Source of the DNA: Platycarya strobilacea
Taxonomy: Eukaryota; Streptophyta; Magnoliopsida; Fagales; Juglandaceae
Direction: 5' to 3'
DNA length: 64,000 nucleotides
NCBI GenBank assembly: GCA_036898215.1
Contig: CM072548.1
Coordinates: 45,287,248-45,351,247, forward strand
Shown: positions 10,726 through 21,110 of the stretch, in pieces
How the letters are laid out: every line of letters begins with the position of its first letter
How positions within the stretch are numbered: position 1 is the first letter of the stretch
Notes under the pieces: model-generated
What the model was told of the DNA's origin: nothing
The model's input: only the letters and a program-made list of their open reading frames with translations
Database searches by the model: none
Made by a program: the position numbers and the translations under genes

Positions 10726-11088
10726 AACAAGTTAAGAATTCAAACACGATCTCCAACTAAATAATGCATTAGAGAGAGTATGATAATATTTTCATCTAAA
10801 ATTTTCTCCCCCTCATTCGGCGTTATTAGGAAGAACTTGTTTATATACGGCGGAAATAACATTGGAAACCATCTATGTATGATAAAAGCTGTAAAAGCTT
10901 TGAGATTTAATATTATCGATTCGGCGGAAAAATCAAATCCGCTTGACATTGTGGACAAACGAGATCTTGAAGAGATTTGAAGGCTTCGGGTTGTTGTTTA
11001 AATATAACCAATTTTACCATTGGTTTACTCCAGCAAAAATATTTCGCATTCCTCATAGATTCAGTTGTTGTTCATCCAGAACAATATT
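10726..11088 (+). other. non-Copia segment upstream of coiled-coil ORF A
   Basis: This sequence replaces normal Copia pol. A 66-residue frame (10780-10980, ending 'DIVDKRDLEEI') and a TATA-like 'tttaaatataa' near 10998-11007 are present, about 85 nt before the ORF A start. I cannot identify the frame; it may be a leftover of the captured gene's 5' part. Confidence 0.3.
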
Positions 11089-11550
11089 ATGTCTGATAGA
11101 AATTCTAATGTCCCAGATTTAAACCATGAACCTTTTATACCTCAACCACTTATATTTTCTCCTGAGGCTGTAAACACCATGATAGGAGCAGAGATATATC
11201 TTTCTAGAAAATCTGATCTTGAAATTATTGTAGCATCAAGAACCCTCAGTGCTCAATATGCTGCCTCTCTTACAACCATGTCTCAGAGGTTATTGGCGAG
11301 AATGAGTGAGGTTGATCATCTTAAAACTCAAATATCTGAGTTGCATCAAACGCTTGCAACTAAAGATAGTAAAAATAAAGATTTAAGACAAGAAAACAAG
11401 GAGCTGAAGAAACTTGTAGACTGGTATTCTTGTGACCTGAAAACACGAGTAGAAGAGCTGGAACGAGAGAGAGCTCAGATACAAAGTCAACAACAGCAGC
11501 TAACGGCAGAGGTTCAGCGTTTACAAGAAAATAGGGATAGCTGTAATTAA
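11089..11550 (+). CDS. coiled-coil protein ORF A, inside and antisense to Copia-2
   Basis: 153 residues from ATG 11089; an upstream in-frame ATG at 11065 would add eight residues. The first ~30 residues are proline-rich and polar (PDLNHEPFIPQPL). The remainder is helical, with heptad-like leucines and long Glu/Lys/Gln runs (TQISELHQTLATKD, DLRQENKELKKLV, then EELERERAQIQSQQQQ). I know no family for it. It aligns without gaps to ORF B from 'KSD' onward, with about 26 identities in 74 residues counted by eye, including TL, Y, S, S-RL, E, L, S-L and D-K--DL-QENK-LK-L. It is therefore a paralogue of ORF B. It is open although the surrounding pol is ruined. It has no transmembrane segment or signal peptide. 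Confidence 0.55.
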   Translation: MSDRNSNVPDLNHEPFIPQPLIFSPEAVNTMIGAEIYLSRKSDLEIIVASRTLSAQYAASLTTMSQRLLARMSEVDHLKTQISELHQTLATKDSKNKDLRQENKELKKLVDWYSCDLKTRVEELERERAQIQSQQQQLTAEVQRLQENRDSCN

Positions 11551-11736
11551 TCTCGCTGGCTTTTGAAATTATGCATCCAGCATATCTTGTAAAGTGAGAT
11601 TTGAAGAGATGATGGTTTGTCTTGTTCTTATTTCCATTTTTATAAGAATCGTCTTTAGCTTCATTTAGTATACATCAAATCTTCTTCTCATATCTATAAT
11701 TCATCTGTATTTGTATTCTTATTCTACAAATTTCCA

Positions 11737-12177
11737 ATGGCTCATCAATTTCCTTTTACTATTTCTCACAATCAACATATGAGGTATCCTTCACCTCAAT
11801 TACAAGTTGATCCTGCATCTTCCGCAAGTGCAATGCTGCAGCAAGCAAATGATCTAGCTAATAAATCAGATCGTGAAGCTGTTTATAAGCTGGTGACTCT
11901 CGGCACCCGATACTCCTCCTCTATTGTTGGATTTTCCAACCGATTACAATCCAAAAATCGTGAGATTGAGGAGCTTAACGAGAAGGTTTCTGTACTTCAA
12001 CGACTTGTTCAAGAGTCTGACAAAAAAATTGCAGACTTAAAGCAGGAGAATAAGGATTTAAAATCCTTACTTGTCTCTTCATTTCGACTGCCTAATCCTT
12101 TAGATAAGGATGGTACGTTGCTTTATGAAAAGCAAATGCATTTGAGAGATGAGGCTAGAAGTCTCAAATTCTTGTAA
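11737..12177 (+). CDS. coiled-coil protein ORF B, paralogue of ORF A
   Basis: 146 residues. The N-terminus is polar (MAHQFPFTISHNQHMRYPSP). An 'SASAMLQQANDLANKSDREA' helix follows, then a coiled coil through 'REIEELNEKVSVLQRLVQES' and 'DLKQENKDLKSLL'. A short tail ends 'RDEARSLKFL'. It lies 186 nt after ORF A in the same orientation, so the two look like a tandem pair, not exons of one gene. Its function is unknown. It could be a structural or multimerising protein of a retroelement or a captured host gene. No zinc finger, protease or nucleic-acid-binding motif is visible. Its ends do not overlap any Copia domain. Confidence 0.55.
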   Translation: MAHQFPFTISHNQHMRYPSPQLQVDPASSASAMLQQANDLANKSDREAVYKLVTLGTRYSSSIVGFSNRLQSKNREIEELNEKVSVLQRLVQESDKKIADLKQENKDLKSLLVSSFRLPNPLDKDGTLLYEKQMHLRDEARSLKFL

Positions 12178-12249
12178 CTCATCTATGAATTGAATAATAA
12201 GATTTTTCCTTTTCAAATGCATTCCTTGAATTTATAGCAACCCTTGTGA

Positions 12250-14440
12250 TCTTTTCAAGAGTTCTAACAAGGTAAATCATCAACGTAAACTGCAATAATG
12301 ACGAATCCAGATTCTGATAAAACACATGAACATATAGGATTATTCTTAAATCCTTCTTTCAATAGATACTCGTTGATTCAATAATACAACATGTGTCCGG
12401 ATTGCTTTAACCCATATAAAGATCTTTGAAGCTTTATAAAGTACATACTCCTAAATGTACTTGGATTAGATGCTTCAAGTATCGTAATAATCTAATGATG
12501 CTTATAAATATGCAGTGACCACATTCATTAACTGCATATCTAATCCTTTTGTAATAACCAAATCGATTAAAAATATGAATGTGATTGCATTCATAACAAG
12601 GAAATATGTTTCCTCATAATTGCTCTCGGGTTTCTACAGGAAACCTTGTGCGACAAATTATACCGCATAATTTTATTTCACATTACGCTTTCGTATAAAT
12701 ACTCACTTATATCTGATAAATATTACACCCTTTGGTGTTTGGACAACAGGTCCAAATGCATCTCGCTTCATTAGCGAGTTTAATTCAGTTTTAATAACTG
12801 CTTTTCATTTTGGCCAATCATTTCTACGTCGACATTCTTCGACGGTTTTTGGCTCATTACTTCTGGTAATATCAAGTGTTATCATATATGTTGTCGACAA
12901 CAATTTTATTTCTATCCATAAATTTTCCAGTACTCATGAAATGTATTGAGATCTCATTGTTCCTCTCCAAGGGAAAACATTTCATGAAACACCTTTACAG
13001 GAGGTTCCTCTTCAGGAGATTTATACTCTTCAGGAGTTTTCTCTTCAGGAGTTATACTCTTCAGGAGTTACCTCTTCAGGAGGTTTCCTCTTCAGGAGGA
13101 TTATATTTTATACAGAAAATACGGTCTCTTCATGAGCACCGATTTTTATTTTTCTTGTGCACCAATAGGTCTTCAACGCTTCAGGTGTATCTTAGACTCA
13201 TTTATTTCTATTTTAACAACTCGTCCTTCAAGGATTTCAATTCCTGCTTAAGCATTAACAGCAGTAATATATGATTTTACAACACCTTTAGTGTCAATAA
13301 ATACATCATGTAATTGATTTGCAACATTTTGCAGATAAATAATCCTCTGAACTTCTGGTTCACATTTATTTGTAAGAGGATCAAATTTAAACAAGACTTT
13401 ATTATCCCAAGTAATTTCTTGTCGTGCTTCAAGTACCGATATTTCATTATTTCAAAACATGACGAAATATTAATAAGCTTATATATAAAAACTTAGTATA
13501 AGTAAATCAAGTACTTGGCCGTACAACAGGTACGTGATTACTGTTTAGTCATATTACATCTATGACAAACATCTTCATCTTTTTATGAAGAATTATTCTG
13601 AGGGCCTTTACCCTTCTCTGAGTTTGATCACTTCTGGTGATACGATATATTTTTATCATCTTTAGTGTTGTCGCTTTTGGGACCAACACTTCTATAATTT
13701 TTCTACCACGTCTACGCCCTTAGTTTCCATTCACTTCTGGGAATTGTGTAAATTTGATATCATTAATAGAACGTAACTGGTGTAACAAAAACTCATTATT
13801 TAGCTCAATTACTGGAAGACAAAACAAAAGTTCAGAATATTTGTTGAACTTTCACTCTCGATATTGCTACTGCAGGAGCACATTCGAGGTATGAAAAATA
13901 ATGTATTCTTTTATATATCATCATCAGTGACATTTTCACTGTATAATTTTAATATTGAGCTGATTTTAAAGAGTGCAGAATATTCAATACCACTCTTAAA
14001 ATCTTGCAACTTCAAGTGCAATAAATCATAATGATCTTTTGAGAGGATTACATCTTCTGGTGCTTATATCACTCTCTTAATTTATTTCACACAGTATGAT
14101 GATCTTTCATCATGAGATACACAGCACGGTCCTTCAGGGACACATGAATTCCTTCTATGATTGTATCTTTCAAATTCATCATCATATCCAAATAGATCTC
14201 ATCAAGGATATAGATAAATAATATTTTTCAGAAATGTCAATAGTAATAAATCTCAATATTTGACATTATATTACAAAAATAAATCTGTAAATTTAATAAA
14301 TATATTCACATTATCATGAGAATAAAATAAAATTTTATCAAGTAATATTCAGCAATATTACCTTTAATATTTATCTCAAGGACTGTAAATAATATATTGA
14401 AAAACTTACTTGAAATAGAAGACCACTAGCTTCAGTATCG
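12250..14440 (-). pseudogene. Copia-2 gag-pol remnant (integrase end, hinge, reverse transcriptase)
   Basis: Minus-strand fragments appear in the correct order. Integrase C-terminal part and linker lie at about 13445-13140, with 'FKFDPLTNKCEPEVQRIIYL' and 'RVVKIEINESK'. A hinge with repeated PEE units is at about 13115-12995. RT starts near 12950-12660 with 'NEISI' and 'LNSLMKRDAFGPVVQTPKGV'. The RT core is at 12480-12275 with 'LQRSLYGLKQSGHMLYY', a stop, 'NEYLLKEGFKNNPICSCVL' and the active-site YVDD at about 12277-12291. Pol similarity stops just after YVDD. Multiple stops and frameshifts exclude activity. The gag part (about 14440-13550) is poorly recognisable. Confidence 0.7.
12995..13115. 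repeat. imperfect tandem repeat of about 15 bp in the Copia-2 hinge
   Basis: About eight units of 'ctcttcaggag' with variable 3-6 bp spacers (also 'ttatactcttcaggag'). On the coding (minus) strand they read as repeated Pro-Glu-Glu in the linker between integrase and RT, a low-complexity stretch known to be expandable in Copia polyproteins. Confidence 0.65.
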
Positions 14441-14462
14441 GTAGAACCTCGTGCTGATATCG

Positions 14463-14712
14463 TGTTATAAAACTAAAAATAAAACTACTACTATTGCAAA
14501 AGAAAAGAAACTCTTAAGAACTGAAACTTTCTTTCTCTCTCTATATTTTCTTATGAATTTCATTACAACTGAAACCCATATTTATAGGCGTTGAAGTTAC
14601 TATGCAAGTTACTATGCAAATTACTATGCAGATTTTAAAATAATTGTGGTGGGGTCATTCACATAATTTAGTGGTGGGATAGGGGGGCGACAGCCGACGT
14701 TCGTTTATAACA
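14463..14712 (-). repeat. Copia-2 5' LTR (right copy)
   Basis: 250 bp, same termini as the left LTR, with one extra unit of the 'ttactatgcaa' repeat. The GTTAA duplication follows at 14713-14717. Confidence 0.85.
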
Positions 14713-14717
14713 GTTAA

Positions 14718-15118
14718 TTATTTTTTGGATAATGATACTCTTATAATTATATTATTATTTGTTTACTATTTATAGCATTTTTATTTTTTATTATTTTTTA
14801 AGTATTTTTTTAACATCTTTAATCATTAAGGAAAAATTTTAAAAATATATAATTTTATTAATAATTATTTTCTTAATTATTAAGTAAAAAAATTAAAAAT
14901 AAAATAAATAATAAAGAAATTATAAATAAGTAGAAAAGGTATATATATATATATTTTTTGGTCAGCCGGCCAAGACTCCGAGTCTTATTGAAAATTCATT
15001 TAAAACAAGTATTATTGACAAATGAGAATTAATAAAAATTACATCAAATTTTTGTCAAGTCAAATCATCAACAGACTAGCAAAAGCTGCACTTTTGCTAG
15101 CGGAAGAGATGGCTGAAC
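14718..15118. other. AT-rich foldback stretch and a decayed repeat end
   Basis: 14720-14945 is almost pure A/T with partial self-complementarity, MITE-like. At about 14960-15010 'gtcagccggccaagactccgagtcttattg' on the other strand resembles the 3' end of a retroelement, but I see no protein match. No gene. Confidence 0.3.
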
Positions 15119-15208
15119 TGGTTGTATTATCAGCCTTGTAATTTCTCTTCATTATCTTTTCAGTGGTTGTATTACCAGCCTCGTAATTTCTCTTTATTAT
15201 CTTTTTTT
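15119..15208 (+). repeat. tandem duplication, two 45-bp units
   Basis: Units 15119-15163 and 15164-15208 both begin 'tggttgtatta(t/c)cagcct' and share 'gtaatttctct..attatctttt' with only a few differences. No function is evident. Confidence 0.75.
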
Positions 15209-15337
15209 AATGAAATTGGAGTTTTCCCTTTCCAACCTAAAAAAAAAAAAAAAGATTGGAGTCCATCCGAATGCTCTGATGCCAGCACATTTAAAACAAA
15301 CGTACGTACATGTAAATAATATTAAAATTGTCAATAT

Positions 15338-15950
15338 GGGGTATCAACAAACCGAAGTTAATAGAATTAGTACCCATTTTATCAATTTCGATTCAGTTTT
15401 TTTGATTCTAATAAATTATAAATTTAAAAAATTAAATCTATATATTTAAAAAAAAAAATGGTTTAAAATTGGTTTTTTCATTAAAAAAATCTATTAGCTT
15501 AACAAAAAATTACTATATAAAAAAATCTGTAATATAAAAATTCCTTTAATGTTATATAGAAAATAAAAATATTATATAAAAACTCCTTTAATATTATAAA
15601 AAATTGTTTTAATATCATATTTAGAATTAAAATTTTATTTTATAAATATTAAAGTATTATTTATATATGATTATGTTATTATGTATTATATACAAAAAAT
15701 ATATATAAAATGTAAAAACATATTATATATAATATTAAAAAAATAATTTAAAATATATAATTATTAGGACCGGTTTAGTTTGGTCCGGTCCGATTTTAAA
15801 ATGAAAGAAATCAAAACCAGACTAAATCTTACCAATTTTGTGTTTCTAAAAATCGATTCAAGGCGAACTAATTCAAATCCAGTCTAACCGGTTCGGGCCA
15901 ATTCGTATACTGATTTTTTAATTTTTTTTACATCCCTAATTAGAATGCTG
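15338..15950. mobile_element. decayed non-autonomous hAT-like element
   Basis: The left end 'tggggtatcaacaaaccg' and right end 'ttttacatcccta' resemble the TAGGGGTGTCAA type of hAT ends in inverted orientation. The interior near 15770-15900 is rich in 'ccggttt/ggtccggtc' motifs common in such elements. No matching 8-bp duplication, so confidence is low. Confidence 0.35.
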
Positions 15951-16739
15951 GTGTAGCATTATATTGGTAGGAAGGTAATTAGCCGCCATTTGTCTTCTTC
16001 TACTCTTTATTACTGGCAAAATGACAATAACGATATTATTAAGATGCAACTTCTAAGGCTTAAAGTGATAAATTGAAAATGGGAAACGCTTGTGACCGGA
16101 CTAGGCACCTATAATGCCTAATTATTTGAGATAAATTACAGTGTATCATATAAGAGGATCTTGAAAAAAAGTTAGGATGCAATGCAAGGGATCCAAACCC
16201 CCTTTCCCTCTCTTTGGTCCCTAAGTCACGAGCCCGTCGACGTTTTCCAAATTTCAATTTCGATTAATGACTTTTTCAAACAAAAGTAATTGTGGAGATG
16301 GATCAGATCAGAAATATAAAAGTATATCAAGATGCACGATTGAATGCGGTGCGAAATGGATTCTCTAACAAATGGGTTTTTCTACAAAATGGGTTTCTTT
16401 CATATGTACGATTTTTATCTCCCTCCCACCATATATGATGCGGTGGCAAATGGGTTGTGAAAATCAGTGTTTTGGAAACGAAGGAACAACGAATGTGAAT
16501 GAGGATTCAAAATTTTCTAGTACTAGAATGAATGACCACTTTTATTTTTCCACTGTGAATATTTTATTGTACACCTTATGCATGTTACACACACACACTC
16601 TTGGAGCACTAAGCAGTGAGATGATTGACCTGTATGAGGATTATCCTGATGTCACAAGTCTCTCTAAATCCCAGGGAGAGTCATAAGCACCACACTCAAA
16701 ATATAGGAAAAATGTCTCTGATGTTTAATTAGAAATGAT
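15951..16739. other. intergenic, no gene seen
   Basis: Two modest open frames (16060-16257 minus and 16372-16686 plus) show no family features. 'cacacacacac' at about 16590 is a short microsatellite. Nothing further can be supported. Confidence 0.45.
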
Positions 16740-17240
16740 CAAAATAAGCAATTATCGAAAATCAATTCACAAACAGGACTGTATAGCCAAAATCGTTTGT
16801 ATTGAAATTATACTAAAAATAGCAAAATTTCAATAATCGCGCCCAAACCAAATACATAAATAAAGAAATATTCTCCCAAAGATCTGGCCTAAATCAGGTT
16901 TAAAATCATTTTCTAAATCATATATGAAATATTACCAAAAAAAGACAAAGAATAACTAAAAATGAGAATTTGAAAGAAAAAACAATGGAATCTGAGGCCG
17001 AAAATGATACACACTAAGCATAGTTGGGTGACCATGTTGTGCACGTTGAAAATAACTTTCAAATTGGGATTTTATGCGATTCCATTACCGGTAGCTAAAA
17101 TTATGGCTAAAATACTAAAACGCACTTAAAAATATCTCGATTAGGAAAAGATTACAATCATTTGCTATTTTTGTATTGATTTTCTATTCAAGGTATCTCA
17201 GCGCCATTAATGTTCAATCTCACAACTCAACATCATCTGA
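16740..17240 (+). repeat. dispersed repeat family A, copy 3
   Basis: Shares ordered blocks with 640-1140 and 1195-1690: 'aggactgtatagccaaaatcgtt', 'atatgaaatattac', 'aataactaaaaatgagaatttgaaa', 'aacaatggaatctgagg', 'caaattgggattttatgcga' and 'gcgccattaatgttcaatct'. It is the best preserved copy. Confidence 0.6.
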
Positions 17241-17459
17241 TTTGGATCCTCTTGTATTATCTACTCACCTTATTGCGTATAAAATATATTTAGTTACAAT
17301 ATATTATACAAAAGTAAACTTACAAATTAATGTGGCTTGATATTGCATATTAAATTGTAAAGTAACTTTTATCATTTATGCCACGTACAGTCGACTATTG
17401 CAATCATTGTGCTTTAATATCTGACGTGGCCAACTGGCCCTCGAAAGAAAGAATAAAGG

Positions 17460-17463
<4 letters not shown>

Positions 17464-17547
<84 letters not shown>
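17464..17547 (+). repeat. (TC)n microsatellite, about 42 units
   Basis: An uninterrupted TC/CT tract of about 84 bp. Open frames through it are artefacts of the dinucleotide repeat. It is likely length-polymorphic. Confidence 0.95.
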
Positions 17548-17549
<2 letters not shown>

Positions 17550-19260
17550 ATGGTACAAATCCTTTTTGATTTACGATTGCTTGATTGTTTCTAAGATGGA
17601 ATCATTGTGATCGTCTTTGAGCACCAAAGTGATATAGATTTTTTATCGAGCAGAACCTTTTCTTGTATGAGTTTGAATATTTTGTGCATTGGTTGGAGAG
17701 AAAATATGGAAAAGTCTAATATTTGTTTTGAAAGGAGGATTTTGGATTCGAAATGCATTAATATTCATTTTATACAACAATTTTTAGTGCAATACTTCAC
17801 TTCTCTATAGATACATAGCAAAAACAATAAGATTTTGAGCGTTTGGTTGGCAAGAAAATGCTAGGAAGTGTAGTATTTGTTTTAAAATGAGGACTGCAAG
17901 ACTCAAAATGTATTTGTATTTATTATGCAATGATTTTTAGTACAAATTGTGAAGATATAAAATAATAGTAAATGTTATCTCTTCTTATTAGAACATATGT
18001 CCTTAGTTTGAACTATACTCTATACTTTATTCTATTTAATTAAATATTCCACATGTTGGATCACTATTGAAAGAGATTTTGGCCCATAATAAGGAGAGGG
18101 CTAAGATATAAAATAAATAATAAATTATACCTCTTGCAATTAGTTAAGCTTTTAGAACAAGTGATAGTTCCACAAAAACTTGATTTTTGTTTAAAAAGTT
18201 AAAATCTAAGCCTTAAAATCAATGATTCATGAATGAGAAAACTCTTAGCCAACTGATGGAAGCTTTTAGAGAGGACAAAAGAAGCAGAAAATAAACTAGA
18301 AAAAAAAAACAAAAGTGCATAAGGAGGCATGAAGGAGGCATTCGTGAGGCAGAGCAAACTAGTGAGTCAAGAAAAATATGAGATATGCTGGTGCAACTTT
18401 ATCAGATGGATTTTTCACTTCCATTTTAACTTCACACAAGGCAAGTGGGATATCATATGTTAATCTTACCATGGAAATTTGCAAGGGAGAAGGATTGTCT
18501 TACCAAAAAAAAAATACTTTGTCCCGTTTGGTGACTATAAAAAAGACGAGGAAAAGAAGACTCTGCCTCTTTTGGACATACTTAGCTTCTTTTTTTTTTT
18601 CCTTCTCCTATCCAAACGTATTGCTCTACTTCACCCACACCAAAGCACTAAACACATTGCTTCACTAAGTTGATGTGGATGTCCACTTTGGTTAGTGTGT
18701 AGTGATTACAGTTTGCCATCTATAAATAGATTTTTTTTTAGTTTATTATAAAGTAGATCTAATGGATCTCATAAAACTACGTTAACTTATAAGTTTACTT
18801 TTTGTAATCTCTTTTTATCTAATAGTCCTCAAAAGAAAAACAATAGACAATAGTTTTACCTCATTTCTTCATATGTCATCATTTTTTTGTATAATCTCTT
18901 TGTATCTAATAGTTCTCGTCCTTTGTTAGTATTACTTTTCTCCTCCTTCTTAAACCAAGCCATAGGTCTACAATGCACAAGTCTCTTATGTGCACCATGA
19001 GATTGATTACATTCAGTTTGATTTGGGCTATTGTTATAGACTATGAATGTTGTTTGATTTGGAAGTAATTTATGTTAATCTAATGATTAAGAGTGAATGG
19101 CAGCACATTACACCACTTGTCTCTCCAACTTTCGAATAGAGTCAAAATCAACCCACCTAGGTGGAGGTAAATAATAGGTGACGGTACTACCCAACTTAAA
19201 CGGGCAAGTAGCAACCTTAGATGTAAGAAAAAGTTACCATTCAAGTAGGGGTGCAGGAGG
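17548..19260. other. intergenic, no gene seen
   Basis: AT-rich. A short direct similarity exists between about 17640-17800 and 17840-17945 ('gcat/gcgtttggttg(g)agagaaaa', 'aggattttggattcgaaatgcatt' versus 'aggactgcaagactcaaaatgtatt'), suggesting an old local duplication. The small frames at 18378-18673 have no recognisable features. Confidence 0.4.
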
Positions 19261-19264
19261 TTTT

Positions 19265-19760
19265 TGCTGAAATTTTAGGTAGGGATGGAAATATATGACA
19301 CGAGCCTCCCAACATGAATATAACACGAAATTAGCGGGTCTTGGTTTGATATAAAATGGTTCAGATCAAAACAGATTGACCCGTTAAGACACTATTAATA
19401 AACGGGTCAACCTACAATAATTTGTTTAAATTTTATTTCAAAATTAAAATTATATTATTGTTGAATATTTGTAATACTAGTATTGAGCTTATATTTTTAT
19501 TATTGATATAGTAATTATGGACCTATGTTCATATTAATTATTGTAGGGTTTATAATATTGATTTTATTATATGTTAAAATTTGCAAAATATCGATAATTT
19601 TTTGTTAATGGGTAGCCTTATTATTTTTTTAGATATTGTGGCTACTAATAAATATCAAATTCAATTTTTATGTGAAATTATGTTAAGTGTTAGTTCAATC
19701 CATTTACATGGAACAACTACTTAAAATGAGTTATGTCACTTATTTCCAATTAATTTGACC
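19265..19760. repeat. decayed repeat of the 'cgggtcaacc' family
   Basis: 'aaacgggtcaacctac', 'acacgaaattagcgggtc' and 'ttgacccgttaagac' recur in similar form at 23555-23800 and 25470-25620. Such motifs mark a common non-autonomous transposon family in woody eudicots. The boundaries are uncertain. Confidence 0.4.
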
Positions 19761-20640
19761 TGATCACCGAGCTAAAGGTATGCGAGAGGTGGCCATCGCT
19801 GGGGTTGTCCGAAGGGGAGTCCGACCGAGCTGAGGGGTCCAAGAGGTGGCCCGACCGCTTTGGAAGTCGCCGGTGGGCCGGCCACCTCTCGGCAAGGTCA
19901 GATAGAGTCGTCGACTACCCTGGAGTCGCCAGTGGGGCCAGCCATGTTCCAACGGGACTAGGCTTTCCGATTCCAACGTATGAGAGGTGATCGGCCGGGG
20001 ATGGTGTCGTCTGTCCCAGACGACGCCAGCGACCTACCTAGTGGCCGCGGGGCTCCGGCCATGTTGTGGCTGCCTTGGGCCGCATGCCCTCATCGTTTGG
20101 GTGATATGAGTCCAGGAGTAGTGTCTCTGGCGAACGTGCGGTCAGCATCTACCTCGCTGGAGACAGAAATTGCCTGCGGCCACTAGGTAACCGTCGGCTG
20201 TTGGCTCGGGCCCACGACGCCTGTGCCATGAGCCTTGGGCTCACCTTGCCGTGTATGCACGTTAGACGTGCATACATGGGCATGATCCAAACACTGTGCT
20301 TGGACGTCCACAGCTCGTTGTGCATGTCCTTAAGCACTGTGCATGCGCTTGGGCATGCATAGTGGTCGTGCATGTGTTCGGGTATGCACAATGGTCGTGT
20401 ATGTGTTCGGGTATGCACAATTCACTGTACATGCGTTCGGAGATGCACAATTTACTGTGCATGTTCCTGACAGGCACAATAGATGTGTATTGTGCACTTA
20501 AGTGCACAGTGCCGCCTTGAGTATGAAGTTTTTCGTGCCGTCCCAAGCTTTATTGTGTACTTAAGCGCCATTCCTTGTGAAACATATCTGAAGTGCAAGT
20601 GTTATGTATATGTTGGGATTTTTGTGCGCACCCCGTTCGG
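19761..20640. repeat. GC-rich island with internal repetition
   Basis: An abrupt GC-rich block in AT-rich surroundings. 19780-20010 repeats 'gagaggtggcc', 'gtccgaccg' and 'agtcgcc(a/g)gtgggg' several times. 20240-20490 is a tandem array. Frames on both strands (19764-19976, 20149-20546) are open only because of composition and period, so I do not call genes. It may be part of a large LTR. Confidence 0.5.
20320..20490 (+). repeat. tandem array of about 30-bp units ('tgcatgtgttcgggtatgca')
   Basis: At least five diverging units are visible, each with the core 'tg(t/c)atg(t/c)g(t/c)t(c/t)ggg(t/c)atgcacaa' followed by 'tggtcg' or 'ttcactg'. Unit length is about 29-31 bp. The unit contains its own partial inverted symmetry (tgcat...atgca). 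Confidence 0.7.
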
Positions 20641-20649
20641 GAAGATACA

Positions 20650-21110
20650 TAAACAACGGGTTCAGAAATAAAATCTTTAGGACTAACCGCATAAGTAATA
20701 AAAATAGAGATAATAATAGGAGTTAGATGATCGAGTACACTTATTTGGGAGGAATTTTTTGCTGAGTCGGTCGGAAACTTTTATTCAGTGGGCTAGAAAG
20801 TCATCATTCTCACACCACCGACTTAAATATCCAACAGATGGCACCACTGTTGGCGCCATAAAAATTGGCCAACAGGTTGAGGTGAGAGAAATAATTATTT
20901 TCAACTCATTGGTGCGAATTGGGTTTCATATGAGGTTGTTTGGGGCTCCCAGCGAGGCTCCGGCGTGGCTGTACGTGCATAAATAATAGATGAAATAGAT
21001 AGAGATGGACACACAATTTTACATAGTTCGGTAAGTACTTACGTCCACGGATATTTGGGGATAAGAATATATTATAATAGAGGTTTTTACAGTCTCTTAT
21101 AGCTCACTTT
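20650..21110. repeat. probable LTR-retrotransposon fragment
   Basis: 'gttggcgccataaaaattggccaac' at about 20849-20873 resembles a decayed Ty3/gypsy primer-site region, and 'agttcggtaagtacttacgtccacgg' at about 21028 is a motif often seen in plant LTR repeats. There is no paired LTR in the window. Confidence 0.3.

Larger units (their letters stand above)
9876..14712 (-). mobile_element. Ty1/Copia LTR retrotransposon (Copia-2) carrying two antisense coiled-coil ORFs
   Basis: Both LTRs begin TGTTATAAA and end TTTATAACA, and the element is flanked by a perfect 5-bp duplication GTTAA (9871-9875 and 14713-14717). LTR orientation, an adjacent polypurine tract (complement of 10114-10122) and a decayed methionine-tRNA-type primer site (complement of about 14440-14462) place transcription on the minus strand. 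Minus-strand pol remnants are recognisable but broken by stops. Between the RT and RNase H remnants lies about 1.5 kb that is not Copia pol and holds two open plus-strand frames (11089-11550 and 11737-12177). Left and right LTRs differ by about six substitutions and one 12-bp unit gain. Confidence 0.85.

Noticed and set aside
15338..15950. Considered as a full hAT element
   Set aside because: Ends are only roughly inverted and no 8-bp duplication is present, so it is listed only as a low-confidence relic.
17376..17569. Frames coding Arg-Glu or Ser-Leu repeats
   Set aside because: Pure (TC)n/(GA)n microsatellite.
20240..20490. Regularly spaced repeats, checked as a CRISPR-like array
   Set aside because: Units are contiguous and diverging with no unique spacers, and the genome is plant nuclear; it is a tandem repeat.
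19764..20546. Several overlapping open frames on both strands in GC-rich DNA
   Set aside because: They follow from high GC and a repeat period not divisible by three in a consistent way; no frame shows a known motif.
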